A stretch of DNA of 64,000 nt from Ignavibacteriales bacterium (GTDB lineage: Bacteria > Bacteroidota > Ignavibacteria > Ignavibacteriales > Melioribacteraceae): contig JACKAB010000044.1 of NCBI GenBank assembly GCA_020635285.1, positions 1-64,000 of the forward strand. The letters are read 5' to 3'. The notes beneath the pieces are model-generated. The model saw only the letters and a program-made list of their open reading frames with translations. It searched no databases and was not told the DNA's origin. Each line of letters starts with the position of its first letter. Position 1 is the first letter of the stretch. This document shows positions 19,554 to 29,783 of the stretch, in pieces. The position numbers were made by a program, and so were the translations under genes.

Positions 19554-19587
19554 AACCTTCGAGGTTTCAAAAATCTCGAAGGTTTTT
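19554..19587 (+). terminator. Rho-independent terminator
   Basis: AACCTTCGAG (19554-19563) pairs with CTCGAAGGTT (19575-19584), followed by T residues. It lies 13 bp after the stop of the OB-fold protein and ends 6 bp before the next ATG, so it may attenuate rather than end transcription. Confidence 0.85.
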
Positions 19588-19593
19588 ATAATT

Positions 19594-21132
19594 ATGAAAG
19601 TTAAATATCTTATAAATATTTTGGCAATAGTTTTATTGCTTTTAGTCATTAGCTGCAATGAAACTATAAATGATAATCCCGTGGAAAATCTAGCTCCGGA
19701 GACTCACTTGTTTATTTATGCTGATTCAACAATTAGTCAGCAAAAGAGCAAGCTGCAAGTACATTGGTGGGGTGATGATAAAGACGGACTTGTGATTGGT
19801 TATTTGTTTAAGTGGGAAGGTATAAATAATAATTGGACATTCACAAGTAAAAACGATTCCATTTTTTCTCTCCCAATTGGCACAGTTGATACATCTTTTA
19901 ATTTTGTAATTTCGGCGATTGATAATTCCGGTAATGGTAAATATGATAATGAAGTTTCAGTAAATGGAATTAACTTTGGTGCCGAACCTTTTCAAGATAA
20001 AAATAATAATGGAATCTTTGATGAAGGTGAGCCATATTTTGATTATGGTGCAATAGATCCAACTCCAGCAATTCAAAAATTTCCAATAAAAAATTCTTCA
20101 CCTAAAATTGAATGGAATGATTTAACTGTTCTACCAGAAGTCACTTTCCCCGCAATAACAGTTGGTTGGAACGCAACTGATTTAGATGGTGATGAGACAA
20201 TTACAGAAATTCATTTAGCATTAAATGACACAACAAATTTTATAAAACTTAATGGTTCAACAAGATTAGTCTCTTTGATTATTGAAAATCTTAACTCAGA
20301 AAATGCTGATATGAATATTTTTATCAACGCAGATGGTGATAAAAAGTTTTCTGAAAATCTGCCGAACTTAATTTTGAATGGAAATAATAAATTATTTATT
20401 AAAGCTGTTGATAATTCAGGCGCTGCTTCTAAATTTGTTTCTTTGCCAAATGATGATAAGTCTTGGTTTGTTAAAAAGCCTAAAGGTGACTTACTCTTAG
20501 TTGATGACTATCCAGCTGGTGTTGCTGTTACAGATTTTTACAAACAAAAGTTTGATGATTTTTATTTAAATCAGTATGATATTTTTAATATTGAAACAAC
20601 AAGCTTACCTTATGAATCAATTACTTATTTAAATACTTTAAAACTTTTTAAAAAAATATTTTGGTTCTCGGGATCATCCCCTCGATTAGATTTAAGCAAT
20701 TTAATTACTCAAAAGTTTTTACAAGGCGGTGGAAAAATAGCTTATTCAATGACATTTCAGGATTCATCTGCAAACTTTGATTTTTCTATACAAACACTGC
20801 AAGCATTTTTACCTATTGAAAGTTTTGATTCTAAAAAAACAATTTCATTTTTATTTAGCGGTGCAAATATAGTCTCATCAACTGATTTTAGTAATTTTGC
20901 AGATTTATCAACTAAGTCAACAATTGGATTTGTAAGAACTTTTAAGACAAGCAATATTACATCAAAAAAAGTTTATGACTTAACAAGCCAGCAACTAAAC
21001 GGCGAAATTGCATTAATGAATAACACTAAAACCCTTTTCTTTATCGGGCTTCCTTTGCATCAATGTGATGCTAACGGAAATGTGGGAAATGTACTTCAAG
21101 AAATTTTCATCAATGAGTTTGGACTTAATTGA
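19594..21132 (+). CDS. Exported lipoprotein, unknown function
   Basis: 512 aa, frame intact. A hydrophobic leader ends in a lipobox (LLVISC, Cys about 21). It contains Ig/fibronectin-like stretches (TVGWNATDLDGDETITEIHL; FNFVISAIDNSGNGKYDNEV), a calcium-loop-like DKNNNGIFDEGEP, and a C-terminal part (GDLLLVDDYPAGVAVTDFY ... KKIFWFSGSSPRLDL ... GGGKIAYSM) that looks like a flavodoxin/GATase-like Rossmann fold. I do not recognise a named family. Its stop TGA shares one base with the ATG of the TonB receptor that follows, so it is probably the receptor's surface-lipoprotein partner. Confidence 0.65.
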   Translation: MKVKYLINILAIVLLLLVISCNETINDNPVENLAPETHLFIYADSTISQQKSKLQVHWWGDDKDGLVIGYLFKWEGINNNWTFTSKNDSIFSLPIGTVDTSFNFVISAIDNSGNGKYDNEVSVNGINFGAEPFQDKNNNGIFDEGEPYFDYGAIDPTPAIQKFPIKNSSPKIEWNDLTVLPEVTFPAITVGWNATDLDGDETITEIHLALNDTTNFIKLNGSTRLVSLIIENLNSENADMNIFINADGDKKFSENLPNLILNGNNKLFIKAVDNSGAASKFVSLPNDDKSWFVKKPKGDLLLVDDYPAGVAVTDFYKQKFDDFYLNQYDIFNIETTSLPYESITYLNTLKLFKKIFWFSGSSPRLDLSNLITQKFLQGGGKIAYSMTFQDSSANFDFSIQTLQAFLPIESFDSKKTISFLFSGANIVSSTDFSNFADLSTKSTIGFVRTFKTSNITSKKVYDLTSQQLNGEIALMNNTKTLFFIGLPLHQCDANGNVGNVLQEIFINEFGLN

Positions 21133-23951
21133 TGAGAAAACTAATACTACTGATACTACTTTTTAAGTTTGAACTTAGTTGCTCAAGATATTGGAAAAAT
21201 CCAGGGTAAAATTGTTGATTTAAATACTAAAGATCCCTTGCCTGGTGTTAATGTAATTCTTGAAGGAACTTATTATGGCGCAGCTACAGACTTCGATGGT
21301 AATTATACTATAGATAACATCACATCCGGGAAATATACCGTTCGTGCAACTCTAATCGGTTTCAAGCAAATGAAGTTTACCGGAATTGAAATTGCACCAA
21401 ATAAAACAACCCAACTTGATATCAAAATGGAAGAAACGGTTTTAACGATGGATCAAGACGTTATTGTGGTTGGGGAAAAACCTCTTGTTGACGCTGAAGA
21501 AACTCAAAGTGTAAAATCAATTGGGCGAGATGAAATTGAAGTAGCTGTAATTGAAAATGTGCAGGATTTGGTTACACAGCAAACAGGTGTAATTCAATCG
21601 GATAATGCAATTCATATTAGAGGCGGCAGATCTTATGAAAATGCATTTTTGTTAGATGGTGTTTCTGTGCAAGATCCGCTTGCAGGAACTGGATTTGGTT
21701 TACAGTTAAGTGCTAATGCAATTGAAGAAGTTGAGGTTATTACTGGAGGCTTTAATGCAGAATATGGTCAAGCAACCTCAGGTGTTATAAATGTAAAAAC
21801 AAGAGAAGGCGGAGAAAAATATTCCGGTTCGGTTTCTTACAAGAGAGATAATTTTGGAAATTTGAAATCTCCTCACGTTTTTAATTTGGATGTTGCAGAA
21901 GCTAATTTGAGTGGACCAGAACCAATCACGACTTATTTACTTCCAGCATTAGGTTTAGAATTGCCAGGCAAATTTTCATTCTTCACTAGTTTTTATATGG
22001 GCTTGAGTGACGGTATAACTCAAGGTTACTATAAACCAACAGCCAAACAATTATATTCATCAACTTTTCATGGAAGCACTTTTGCGCCTAGGGCTGAGAA
22101 TAGTTGGTTCTGGTTAGGCAAACTAACGTATGCAATTTCTCCTACAATGAAATTAGGTTACTCATTTAATCAGTCAGTAAGTATAAATCAAAATTCACAA
22201 TCATTACAGTCAAATTTAGAATACGTTGAACCAAGTCCTGGCTATCAGTATGAGTTCCAGAATAATCTTGATGCTGCAAATGTATTTACTCATAATAATA
22301 CTTATAATTCTTTAACTTGGACACATACACTAAACTCCAGCACATTTTATACATTAAAGCTCAATAAGTTTTTTTCAAATTTACGGGCAGATGCAAACGG
22401 AAAATATTGGTATGAATATGAAGAGCCAAAAGATATTGTAACATTTCCTATTGAATATTATAATTTAGGCCGAGATACCATTGGCGTAATTCCGGGCGAT
22501 GGTTTTTGGGATGTTGGCAATCCTTATACCTGGCGGGACCATTATGTAGATGAGTTTTCAATCAAAGGAGATTTAACAACTTTCTTTGATGAAAAAAATA
22601 GATTTAAAGCCGGCTTCAATTTGATTTATCAAGAGATGCAAGTTATAGATATTTACAAACCTTGGATTGGAACTTTGGGTTTGAATAATGATATTTATAA
22701 AGTTCATCCAGCTAAAGGATCTTTTTACGCGCAAGATAATATTAACTTCAGCGGAATGATTTTAAATTTTGGGCTCCGGCTTGATTATTGGTTTCCCGGT
22801 AAGTTTGTTGATGATGCAGTTGATAATCCAGAAGTTGTTACTATTCCAGATGAAGTCCGCAAGCAATACAAAGAAGATACATTTAAATGGTTTAATGGAA
22901 ATAGGTTTAAGGCAAGACTTAGCCCACGTTTAGGAATTTCACATCCAATTACTGATAACCAAGTTTTGTTCTTTTCTTATGGTCATTTTAGTAAGTGGCC
23001 AAAGCCGCAATACGTATATGCAAAATTAGATCCGGCAAATGCGCAATCGTCATTCCAAAGTTTTGGTAATCCTAATTTAAATCCTGAAACAACAGTTGCT
23101 TATGAACTTGGAATTAAAAATCAATTTTCCACGGATGATGTTTTAACAATTACAGCTTATTACAAAGATATTTTTGATTATGTAAGAACGAGAACTGCTA
23201 AAATAACATCGGCGCGTTTTGCTACTCAGTCTTTTACAACTTATGCAAATTTAGATTATGCAAAATCACGTGGACTAGAATTTGAATATAAGAAAAGGAT
23301 TGGCAGATGGTTTAATGGAATGCTTTCTCTTTCATATGCAATAATAACTGGTAAAAGCTCATCTGCTGATGAAGGTATTTTAATCTTGCGCGGCGATTTG
23401 GATGAAACAATTAAAGAACAGTATATGTCTTGGGATAGACCATTAACAATAAATAGCAGTTTTAATTTTTATATTGAAAAGGGAAAACCACTCTTTGATT
23501 TTGGGCATGGAATTCTGGATGACCTAAATATTTATTGTAGGTTGTTTTATCAGTCCGGTAAAAGATATACACCTTATATTTTTACAAATAATTATGATAC
23601 CGACGGCAGACCAGAATATGTTTTTGACAGAAGTAATGTGTTAGGCAATGTTGGAAAGGATTGGTTTTGGATTGATATGAATATTGAAAAATATTTTAAT
23701 CTTGCCGGTTTGAATATGTCTATATCACTAGAAGTTAATAATTTATTAGATATTCAAAATTCAGCTATCATAAATCCAATTACCGGAAAGCCTATGAAAA
23801 AGGTGATCCAACTCCTTCTGGTTGGAATGATCCAAACTATCCCGATTTGCAAGCACCTCTTTCGCCTTATCCATACGATCCGGCAAGGTATTTAACAAGA
23901 AGAAATATAAAGTTTGGAGTAAGTATTTTTGAAATAACAAAAAGCAAATGA
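21132..23951 (+). CDS. TonB-dependent outer-membrane receptor, frame-broken at both ends
   Basis: About 939 codons. A short signal peptide (MRKLILLILL...LNLVAQ; one extra base in the TTTTTAA stretch near 21163) is followed by a carboxypeptidase-regulatory-like domain (GKIVDLNTKDPLPGVNVILE, residues ~20-100), a plug domain (~115-230, with IHIRGGRSYENAFLLDGVSV) and a long beta-barrel. A frame break near 23796 hides the C-terminus, which bridged reads SPYPYDPARYLTRRNIKFGV and ends with an aromatic-rich strand. It imports a substrate across the outer membrane using TonB energy; the substrate is unknown. No SusD-like partner is adjacent. Confidence 0.88.
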
Positions 23952-24015
23952 TAAATAACAAATAAAATACAAATAATAAAAATTAAATCACAAACAAAAA
24001 AAAATTATAAAGGAA

Positions 24016-24374
24016 ATGTCGAATAGAATTGAAACAAAAAGACAAACCAATATACGATTTGGAAGAAAGAACTTATAAGTTTGTAAAAGATGTAAGATTA
24101 TTTGTAAAAACTTTACCTATAACTCTTTCTAATAATGAAGATTCTAAACAACTGATTCGATCAAGTCGGTGCTAATTATATTGAGGCAAATGAATCAAGT
24201 AAAAAAGATTTTTAATGAGAATTAAGATTAGCAAAAAGAAGCAAAAGTTCATTTTTGGTTAAAACTAATAAGTGAAACAAATGAATTGAAGAATAAGGCA
24301 GATGTTGACAAATTAATTCAAGAAGCAATAGAATTAAAAAAATACTTTCTGCAATCCTAGAGAAATCAAAATGA
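24016..24374 (+). pseudogene. Four-helix bundle (23S rRNA intervening-sequence type) protein, decayed
   Basis: Frames between 24016 and 24374 spell a protein of the four-helix bundle family: KDKPIYDLEERTYKFVKDVR, then QLIRSS...GANYIEANES, SSFWLKLISETNELKNK and ELKKILSAILEKSK. The diagnostic core GANYxEAxxS is present. At least four breaks occur, including loss of bases inside the usual RSSGSVGAN segment, which homopolymer miscalling does not explain. These proteins are found in 23S rRNA intervening sequences and as free-standing genes of unknown function. It is upstream of the PorV-like gene. Confidence 0.65.
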
Positions 24375-24466
24375 ATAGTTTTAATTTCTTTTGTTATCAG
24401 GTTTTAAGGTTTGATTTTTGTCATTTATTTGAAATTTGTTTTTTGAGTTTTGTGATTTTATAAAAT

Positions 24467-25432
24467 ATGAAAAAATTACTAATAACATTTTTATTCCTAT
24501 TCACATTAGCCTCCACTAAAACCCTTGGTGGGCAGCGTGTTGGAATATCAACCGCACAGTTCCTTAAAATAGGCGTTGGCGGAAGAGCTTCAGCTATGGG
24601 TGATGCATTTGTAGCTGTCGCAAATGATGTATCAGCATTATATTGGAATCCCGCCGGTTTAGCGCAAGCCGTTGACGACGAGATAATGTTTTCGCACAAT
24701 AATTGGGTTGTAGATATTGGGCACGAATTTTTTGGTGCCGGATATCACTTATCAAGTAATGATGTCATTGGAATTGCTTTCTCAGCACTTCATATGGAGG
24801 ATATGGCTGTAACAACTGAAAGTAAACCCATTTGGAACTGGTGAATATTTTTCTGTTGGAGATATTTCTCTTGCACTCTCATACTCAAGGAAAATGACTG
24901 AGCAGTTCAGCTTTGGCGCATCAATTAGATATATTGAAGAAACTTTGGATAAGCTTAAAATGCGCGGTGTTATGGTTGATCTTGGAACTTACTATTGGAC
25001 AGGTTTAGGTACAACTAGATTTGCAGGTAACAATAACAAATTTTGGTAATGAACTTTCACCAGATGGAAATGTAAATTTGTTTGGCGGAAGAAAAAATGA
25101 TTCATGGCAATCTTTCTCACCGCCAACAATGTTTAGAATTGGATTTGCACTTGAGCCTTACGAGACTGAATCGAATCGAATAACAACTTCAATTCAGTTG
25201 AATCATCCGAATGATAACAGTGAAAATGTTTCAACAGGAATAGAATATGCATGGAATGAAATGTTTTTTTCTAAGAGGAGGTTATAAAATTAACGTCGAT
25301 GAAGAAAATATATCACTCGGTGCAGGAGTTAGAATGGATTTAGATATTGCAAGATTTAATTTAGATTATGCTTTTTCAAATTTTGAAACACTTGGTTCAG
25401 TTCATCGGTTTTCTATAATATTAGGGTTTTAA
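24467..25432 (+). CDS. PorV/UPF0164-like outer-membrane beta-barrel protein, frame-broken
   Basis: About 322 codons: signal peptide (LLITFLFLFTLASTKTLG), then the family opening AQFLKIGVGGRASAMGDAFV, NDVSALYWNPAGLA and a barrel ending in LGSVHRFSIILGF. In T9SS organisms PorV-type proteins act with PorU to release and anchor cargo; the family also includes general FadL-like barrels (PorV/PorQ). Frame breaks near 24832, 25022 and 25264. Co-location with T9SS cargo fits a secretion role, but paralogues are common and this may be a substrate-specific barrel instead. Confidence 0.75.
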
Positions 25433-25436
25433 CATT

Positions 25437-26542
25437 TTGAATATATTTGTAAAAAATATTTATTAAAATTTTTCAGTGTAGTTTTTTATTACTATAATTT
25501 TCTCATCGGCTTGCACAGATAAATTTGATATTAACCAAGTAATTTCCGATTTGGACTCTAACAATATTGGAAATATTGGAGACACACTATATATACCTCA
25601 AACTCCCGTGTGGACTGGCTTTAACAAGCCTAAAGATATGATAGTTGGTCGTGAACCATTTATTTATGTAGCTGATACGGACAATGATAGAATTGTGATG
25701 CTAAATATTGCGGGTCAATTTCTTGGTGAAAAATCGATTAAAAAACCAATTGCATTAACTCAAAATTATAAGCTTGAATTAATTGTTGTCGCAGAGTTTG
25801 ACACAGTAATCAATAATAATAATTTAACATTTAGTGCTGTTTATAAAATTGATATGGTTGAAGCTAACCACATTTTGGCTAATACCAAACTCCAGAGAAT
25901 TTTGCCGCAGGATCCAAAAGTTGATCCTTTTGCTTTTAATAGAACAGATAGATTTTATACTGGGGTTTGTTCATTTTATGATAACTCAATATTTGTTTCG
26001 AGAAAAGGTCCATCAAATAATAATCCGGTTGATAGAGACAATACAATTATTAAAATAAAATTTAATAAAGATAATTCCACAGTTGTTAGTAAAATACCTG
26101 GCTTAGAACCATTAGGAACTGGTCTATTATCAGCTAATGAAATCAGTTCATTGACCTCATTTAATTCCAGATCAAATGATATCATAGTTACTCTTATTGG
26201 CAAAAATAGTTTTAAAGTACAATGGTTAGAATTTGTTTCAAATTCCGATTTTGAAGGTTATCAATCAAAATTGGGAGCATTTTCATCTTCAATAATGACA
26301 GTTAATAAATTTGGAAAACCTGAAGATGTTGCTTTGGATGAAGCAAATAATATTTATGTTGCCGATGCTGAAAAGGATAGTGTTTTTAAGTTTAATAATT
26401 TTGGCGATGAATTAGAATCATTTGGCGGTTCAAATATGTTTTCAGCACCGCATGCGGTTGCATTCACGATCGCACACTTTATGTGCTTGATACCAATAAT
26501 GATAGAATACTACGTTTTATTCTTTCCACAGAAATAAACTAA
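25437..26542 (+). CDS. NHL-repeat lipoprotein, frame-broken
   Basis: About 368 codons. The leader, read through two breaks near 25467 and 25488, ends in a lipobox FSSAC. NHL-type repeats are seen near residue 65 (KPKDMIVGREPFIYVADTDN, then DRIVMLN) and near 300 (KPEDVALDEANNIYVADAEK), with a final one hidden by a break near 26470 (DRTLYVLDTNNDRILRF). NHL propellers usually serve as binding scaffolds. The start is uncertain: TTG 25437 is my best guess and no good ribosome site is present. It lies between the PorV-like gene and the secreted nuclease-like gene, probably in one transcript. Confidence 0.6.
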
Positions 26543-26544
26543 TT

Positions 26545-27804
26545 ATGAATAATAGAAAAAAAAATATTACTGCTGATTATTTTAATCAGCAGTTCAACTA
26601 TCTTTAGCCAAGAACAATTTAGGTAATGACTTATAATGTTTTGAATTACCCGAGTAAAATTTCTGCTACAAGAAATCCGTATTTTACAAAAGTAATAGAA
26701 GCAGTTAATCCGGATATTTTAATTGTTCAAGAAATGGAAAGTATTACCGGCGTAACAATGTTTCACGAAGATGTCTTAGATTCATCATACAGCGCCGGAG
26801 CCTTTATTAATGGCAACGATACTGATAATGCATTGTTTTATAAAGATTCTCTATTTGATTTTATTGATAACACTCCGATAAAAACTGCTCTTCTAGACAT
26901 TGCTCAGTTGACACTAGTTTATAAAAATTCTGGTGATACTCTAATCATATATTCAGCACATCTAAAAGCCAGTGATGGGGCAACTAATGAGCAAAAAAGA
27001 TTAGCAGAGGTTAATAACCTTCGCGCTGTAACTGATAAACTGCCACCAAATATGAATTACATGCTGGTTGGGGATTTTAATTTTTACAATTCAACAGAAC
27101 CGGGTTTTCAAAAATTGCTCGACAAAACCAACCCAGGATATTTTCTTGATCCAATTAACAAAATAGCTAACTGGCATAACAATAGCATTTACAGATCAAT
27201 TCATACTCAATCAACCAGACTAACAAGTTTATCTGATGAAGGCTCAACCGGAGGACTCGATGATAGATTTGACATGATATTGGTTTCGCAAGCTGTTATC
27301 GATTCTGGAAGCATAACATATTTACCCAATAGCTACACAACATTTGGAAATGATGGAAATCATTTTAATAGAGCCTTAATTGAACTTCCTAACGCGACTG
27401 TTTCAAATGACATTGCAACAGCTTTATATTATGCATCAGATCACCTTCCAGTATACGCTGATTTTGTAATTCAACCTTTGACATCAGTAAAAAATAATGA
27501 GTCAGAATTAATAAAAGATGATTTTGAATTATTTCAAAATTATCCTAATCCTTTTAATCCCACAACCGTAATTAAATATACAATTCCTAATATTGTAAAC
27601 ACCAACATTTCATTTGGTTCAAAAGCAGAGTTAAAAATCTTTGATGTCCTTGGCAGAGAAATTAAAACTTTAGTTAATCAAAGCCAAAAACCCGGAACTT
27701 ATGAAGTTCAATTTGATGCAAGTGAACTTAGCTCAGGAATTTACTTTTATACTCTTAAAACTGGCAGTTTTTATTCAACAAAAAAAATGCTTTTAATCAA
27801 ATAA
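26545..27804 (+). CDS. Secreted endonuclease/exonuclease/phosphatase-family protein with T9SS sorting domain
   Basis: About 420 codons. A signal peptide (one extra A in the A9 run after the start) ends at IFSQEQ. The EEP fold motifs appear in order: MTYNVLNYPS, VQEMES (catalytic Glu), YSAHLKAS, MLVGDFNFYNS (Asp/Asn), DRFDMILVS and the terminal ASDHLPVYADF (catalytic Asp-His). The C-terminus is a canonical sorting domain (NYPNPFNPTTVIKY to KMLLIK). The family cleaves phosphodiesters or phosphomonoesters, so an extracellular nuclease or phosphatase is likely. A second break (missing G before ATG ACT) is at about 26622. It follows the NHL lipoprotein by 2 bp. Confidence 0.82.
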
Positions 27805-27880
27805 GGGTTGCGAATTGATTGAATAATAATAAAAGAATAGCTAATTTTATAAATTGTTTTAATTTCATTAAAGGAGAAAA

Positions 27881-29288
27881 ATGGCAAGTAACGAAGGAAC
27901 AATTGTAAAGGTAATTGGTCCCGTTGTGGATATTGATTTTGCTGATGGAAAACTTCCTGCAATTTATAATGCTGTAACAGTCCAGTTTGATAAAAAGGAA
28001 GAAAAATCAGATCTAACCTTAGAAGTTCAACAGCATCTTGGTGAAAACAGAGTAAGAACAGTTGCAATGGACATCACTGATGGACTAGTCCGCGGAATGA
28101 AAGCTATTGATACCGGTGAACCTATTTCAGTCCCAGTTGGACCCGAAACTTTAGGAAGACTTATTAATGTACTAGGCGAAGGAATAGATGGTTTAGGAGA
28201 AATTAAAACAAAGCAAAGAGCGCCAATTCATCATCATGCCCCAGCATTTGAAAAACTTTCTACAAAGCAGGAAATGTTTGAAACTGGAATTAAGGTGATT
28301 GATCTGTTAGAGCCTTATTCTAAAGGTGGAAAAACCGGCTTATTTGGTGGTGCTGGTGTTGGCAAAACTGTAATTATTCAGGAACTGATTCATAATATTG
28401 CTTCTCAGCATGGCGGATATTCCGTATTTACCGGTGTTGGTGAGAGAACGAGAGAAGGGAACGATCTTTGGCGTGAAATGAAGGAATCTGGCGTACTTGA
28501 TAAAACTGCACTTGTATTTGGTCAAATGAACGAGCCTCCAGGTGCCAGGCTTAGAGTTGGTCTAACAGGATTAACAATGGCAGAGTATTTTAGAGATGTT
28601 GAAGAAAGAGATGTATTATTATTTATTGATAACATTTTCCGCTTTACACAAGCCAGGTTCTGAAGTGAGCGCTTTGCTTGGCAGAATGCCTTCTGCGGTT
28701 GGCTATCAACCAAACTTAGCTTCTGAAATGGGCGAGTTACAAGAGCGAATTACTTCTACCGATAAAGGGTCAATTACTTCTGTGCAAGCTATTTATGTTC
28801 CTGCAGATGATTTAACTGATCCTGCACCAGCTACAGCCTTTTCTCATTTAGATGCAACTACTGTATTGAGTAGACAAATTTCTGAGTTAGGAATTTATCC
28901 GGCAGTGGATCCACTTGATTCAACTTCTCGAATTCTTGAACCTGGTATTTTAGGTCAAGAGCATTATCGGGTAGCGAGTGATGTGAAAGAAGTTTTGCAG
29001 TCTTATAAAGATTTGCAAGATATCATTAACATTTTAGGTATGGATGAGCTTTCAGAAGAAGATAAAGTTGTTGTAAGAAGAGCAAGAAGAATTCAAAGAT
29101 TTTTAAGTCAGCCATTTCATGTTGCAGAACAGTTTACCGGTTTCCCAGGAAAGTATGTTAAATTGGAAGACACTATAAGAAGTTTCAAAGAGATTCTTGA
29201 AGGAAAACATGATTCATTACCTGAGAACGCATTTATGTATGTTGGTACAATTGAAGAAGCAGTTGAAAAAGCAAAGAAAATGAAATAG
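27881..29288 (+). CDS. atpD: F-type ATP synthase subunit beta
   Basis: Catalytic beta subunit of the F1 sector. The P-loop GGAGVGKT, GERTREGNDLWREM, ARLRVGLTGLTMAEYFRD and FIDNIFRFTQA are all present; the ribosome site is AAAGGAGAAAA. One extra base (CC at 28653-28654) shifts the frame within [20 protein letters not shown]; corrected length is about 469 aa, normal for the family. Since the enzyme is normally essential, this break is strong evidence that many indels in this window are sequence errors. Followed immediately by atpC; other ATP synthase genes are not nearby, as usual where atpDC forms its own operon. Confidence 0.97.
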
Positions 29289-29289
29289 A

Positions 29290-29700
29290 ATGAAAAAACT
29301 TAATTTAGAAATTATTACTCCAAGTAAAGTTGGGTATAAAGGCGAAGTAATTTCTGTTACTGTTCCAGGAAGTAAAGGCAGTTTTCAGATACTTTATAAT
29401 CATGCTCCCATAATTAGTTCTCTAGAAATAGGTGAGATTAAAATTGAGGAAAATGAATCTGCTAAGGTTCATTATGCTACGAGCGGTGGTACATTAGAAT
29501 TATCGAATAATAAAATCATAATTCTTGCAGAAAGTTTTGAACGTGCTGATCAAATTGATGTAAAGCGAGCAGAAGAAGCAAAACAAAGAGCTGAAGAAAG
29601 ATTAAAGAAAAAAAGAGATGAACAAATAGATGATTTAAGAGCTGAACTTGCATTAAAGAGAGCAGTAAATAGATTAAAAGAAGCCAACAAGCATTTTTAG
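29290..29700 (+). CDS. atpC: F-type ATP synthase subunit epsilon
   Basis: 136-aa epsilon subunit: N-terminal beta-sandwich (LEIITPSKVGYKGEVISVTV, GSFQILYNHAPIIS) and a C-terminal helical hairpin (EEAKQRAEERLKKKRDEQ, ELALKRAVNRLKEA). It couples and regulates F1 rotation and can inhibit ATP hydrolysis. It starts one base after the atpD stop. A strong palindromic terminator follows. Confidence 0.95.
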   Translation: MKKLNLEIITPSKVGYKGEVISVTVPGSKGSFQILYNHAPIISSLEIGEIKIEENESAKVHYATSGGTLELSNNKIIILAESFERADQIDVKRAEEAKQRAEERLKKKRDEQIDDLRAELALKRAVNRLKEANKHF

Positions 29701-29727
29701 ATAAAGCATACTAAACTATTATAATAA

Positions 29728-29756
29728 AAGGGTTTAAGTAAGTTACTTAAACCCTT
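29728..29756. terminator. Shared convergent terminator between atpC and superoxide dismutase
   Basis: AAGGGTTTAAGTAA and TTACTTAAACCCTT form a perfect 14-bp stem with a one-base centre. It sits between the stops of atpC (plus strand) and the superoxide dismutase gene (minus strand). T residues follow on the plus side (CTCTGTTTTT) and A/T-rich sequence lies on the other, so it can serve both operons. Confidence 0.8.
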
Positions 29757-29783
29757 CTCTGTTTTTAGTAATCCTTAAGAGCG

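Noticed and set aside
24899..24909. Another exact TGAGCAGTTCA, as in the candidate LytTR operator
   Set aside because: Single copy, inside the coding sequence of the PorV-like gene where it encodes part of MTEQFSF; no second repeat 21 bp away.
27881..29288. Interpretation of the atpD break as programmed frameshifting
   Set aside because: No slippery heptamer or stem-loop is seen at 28650; an extra C in an essential, highly conserved gene is better explained as an error.
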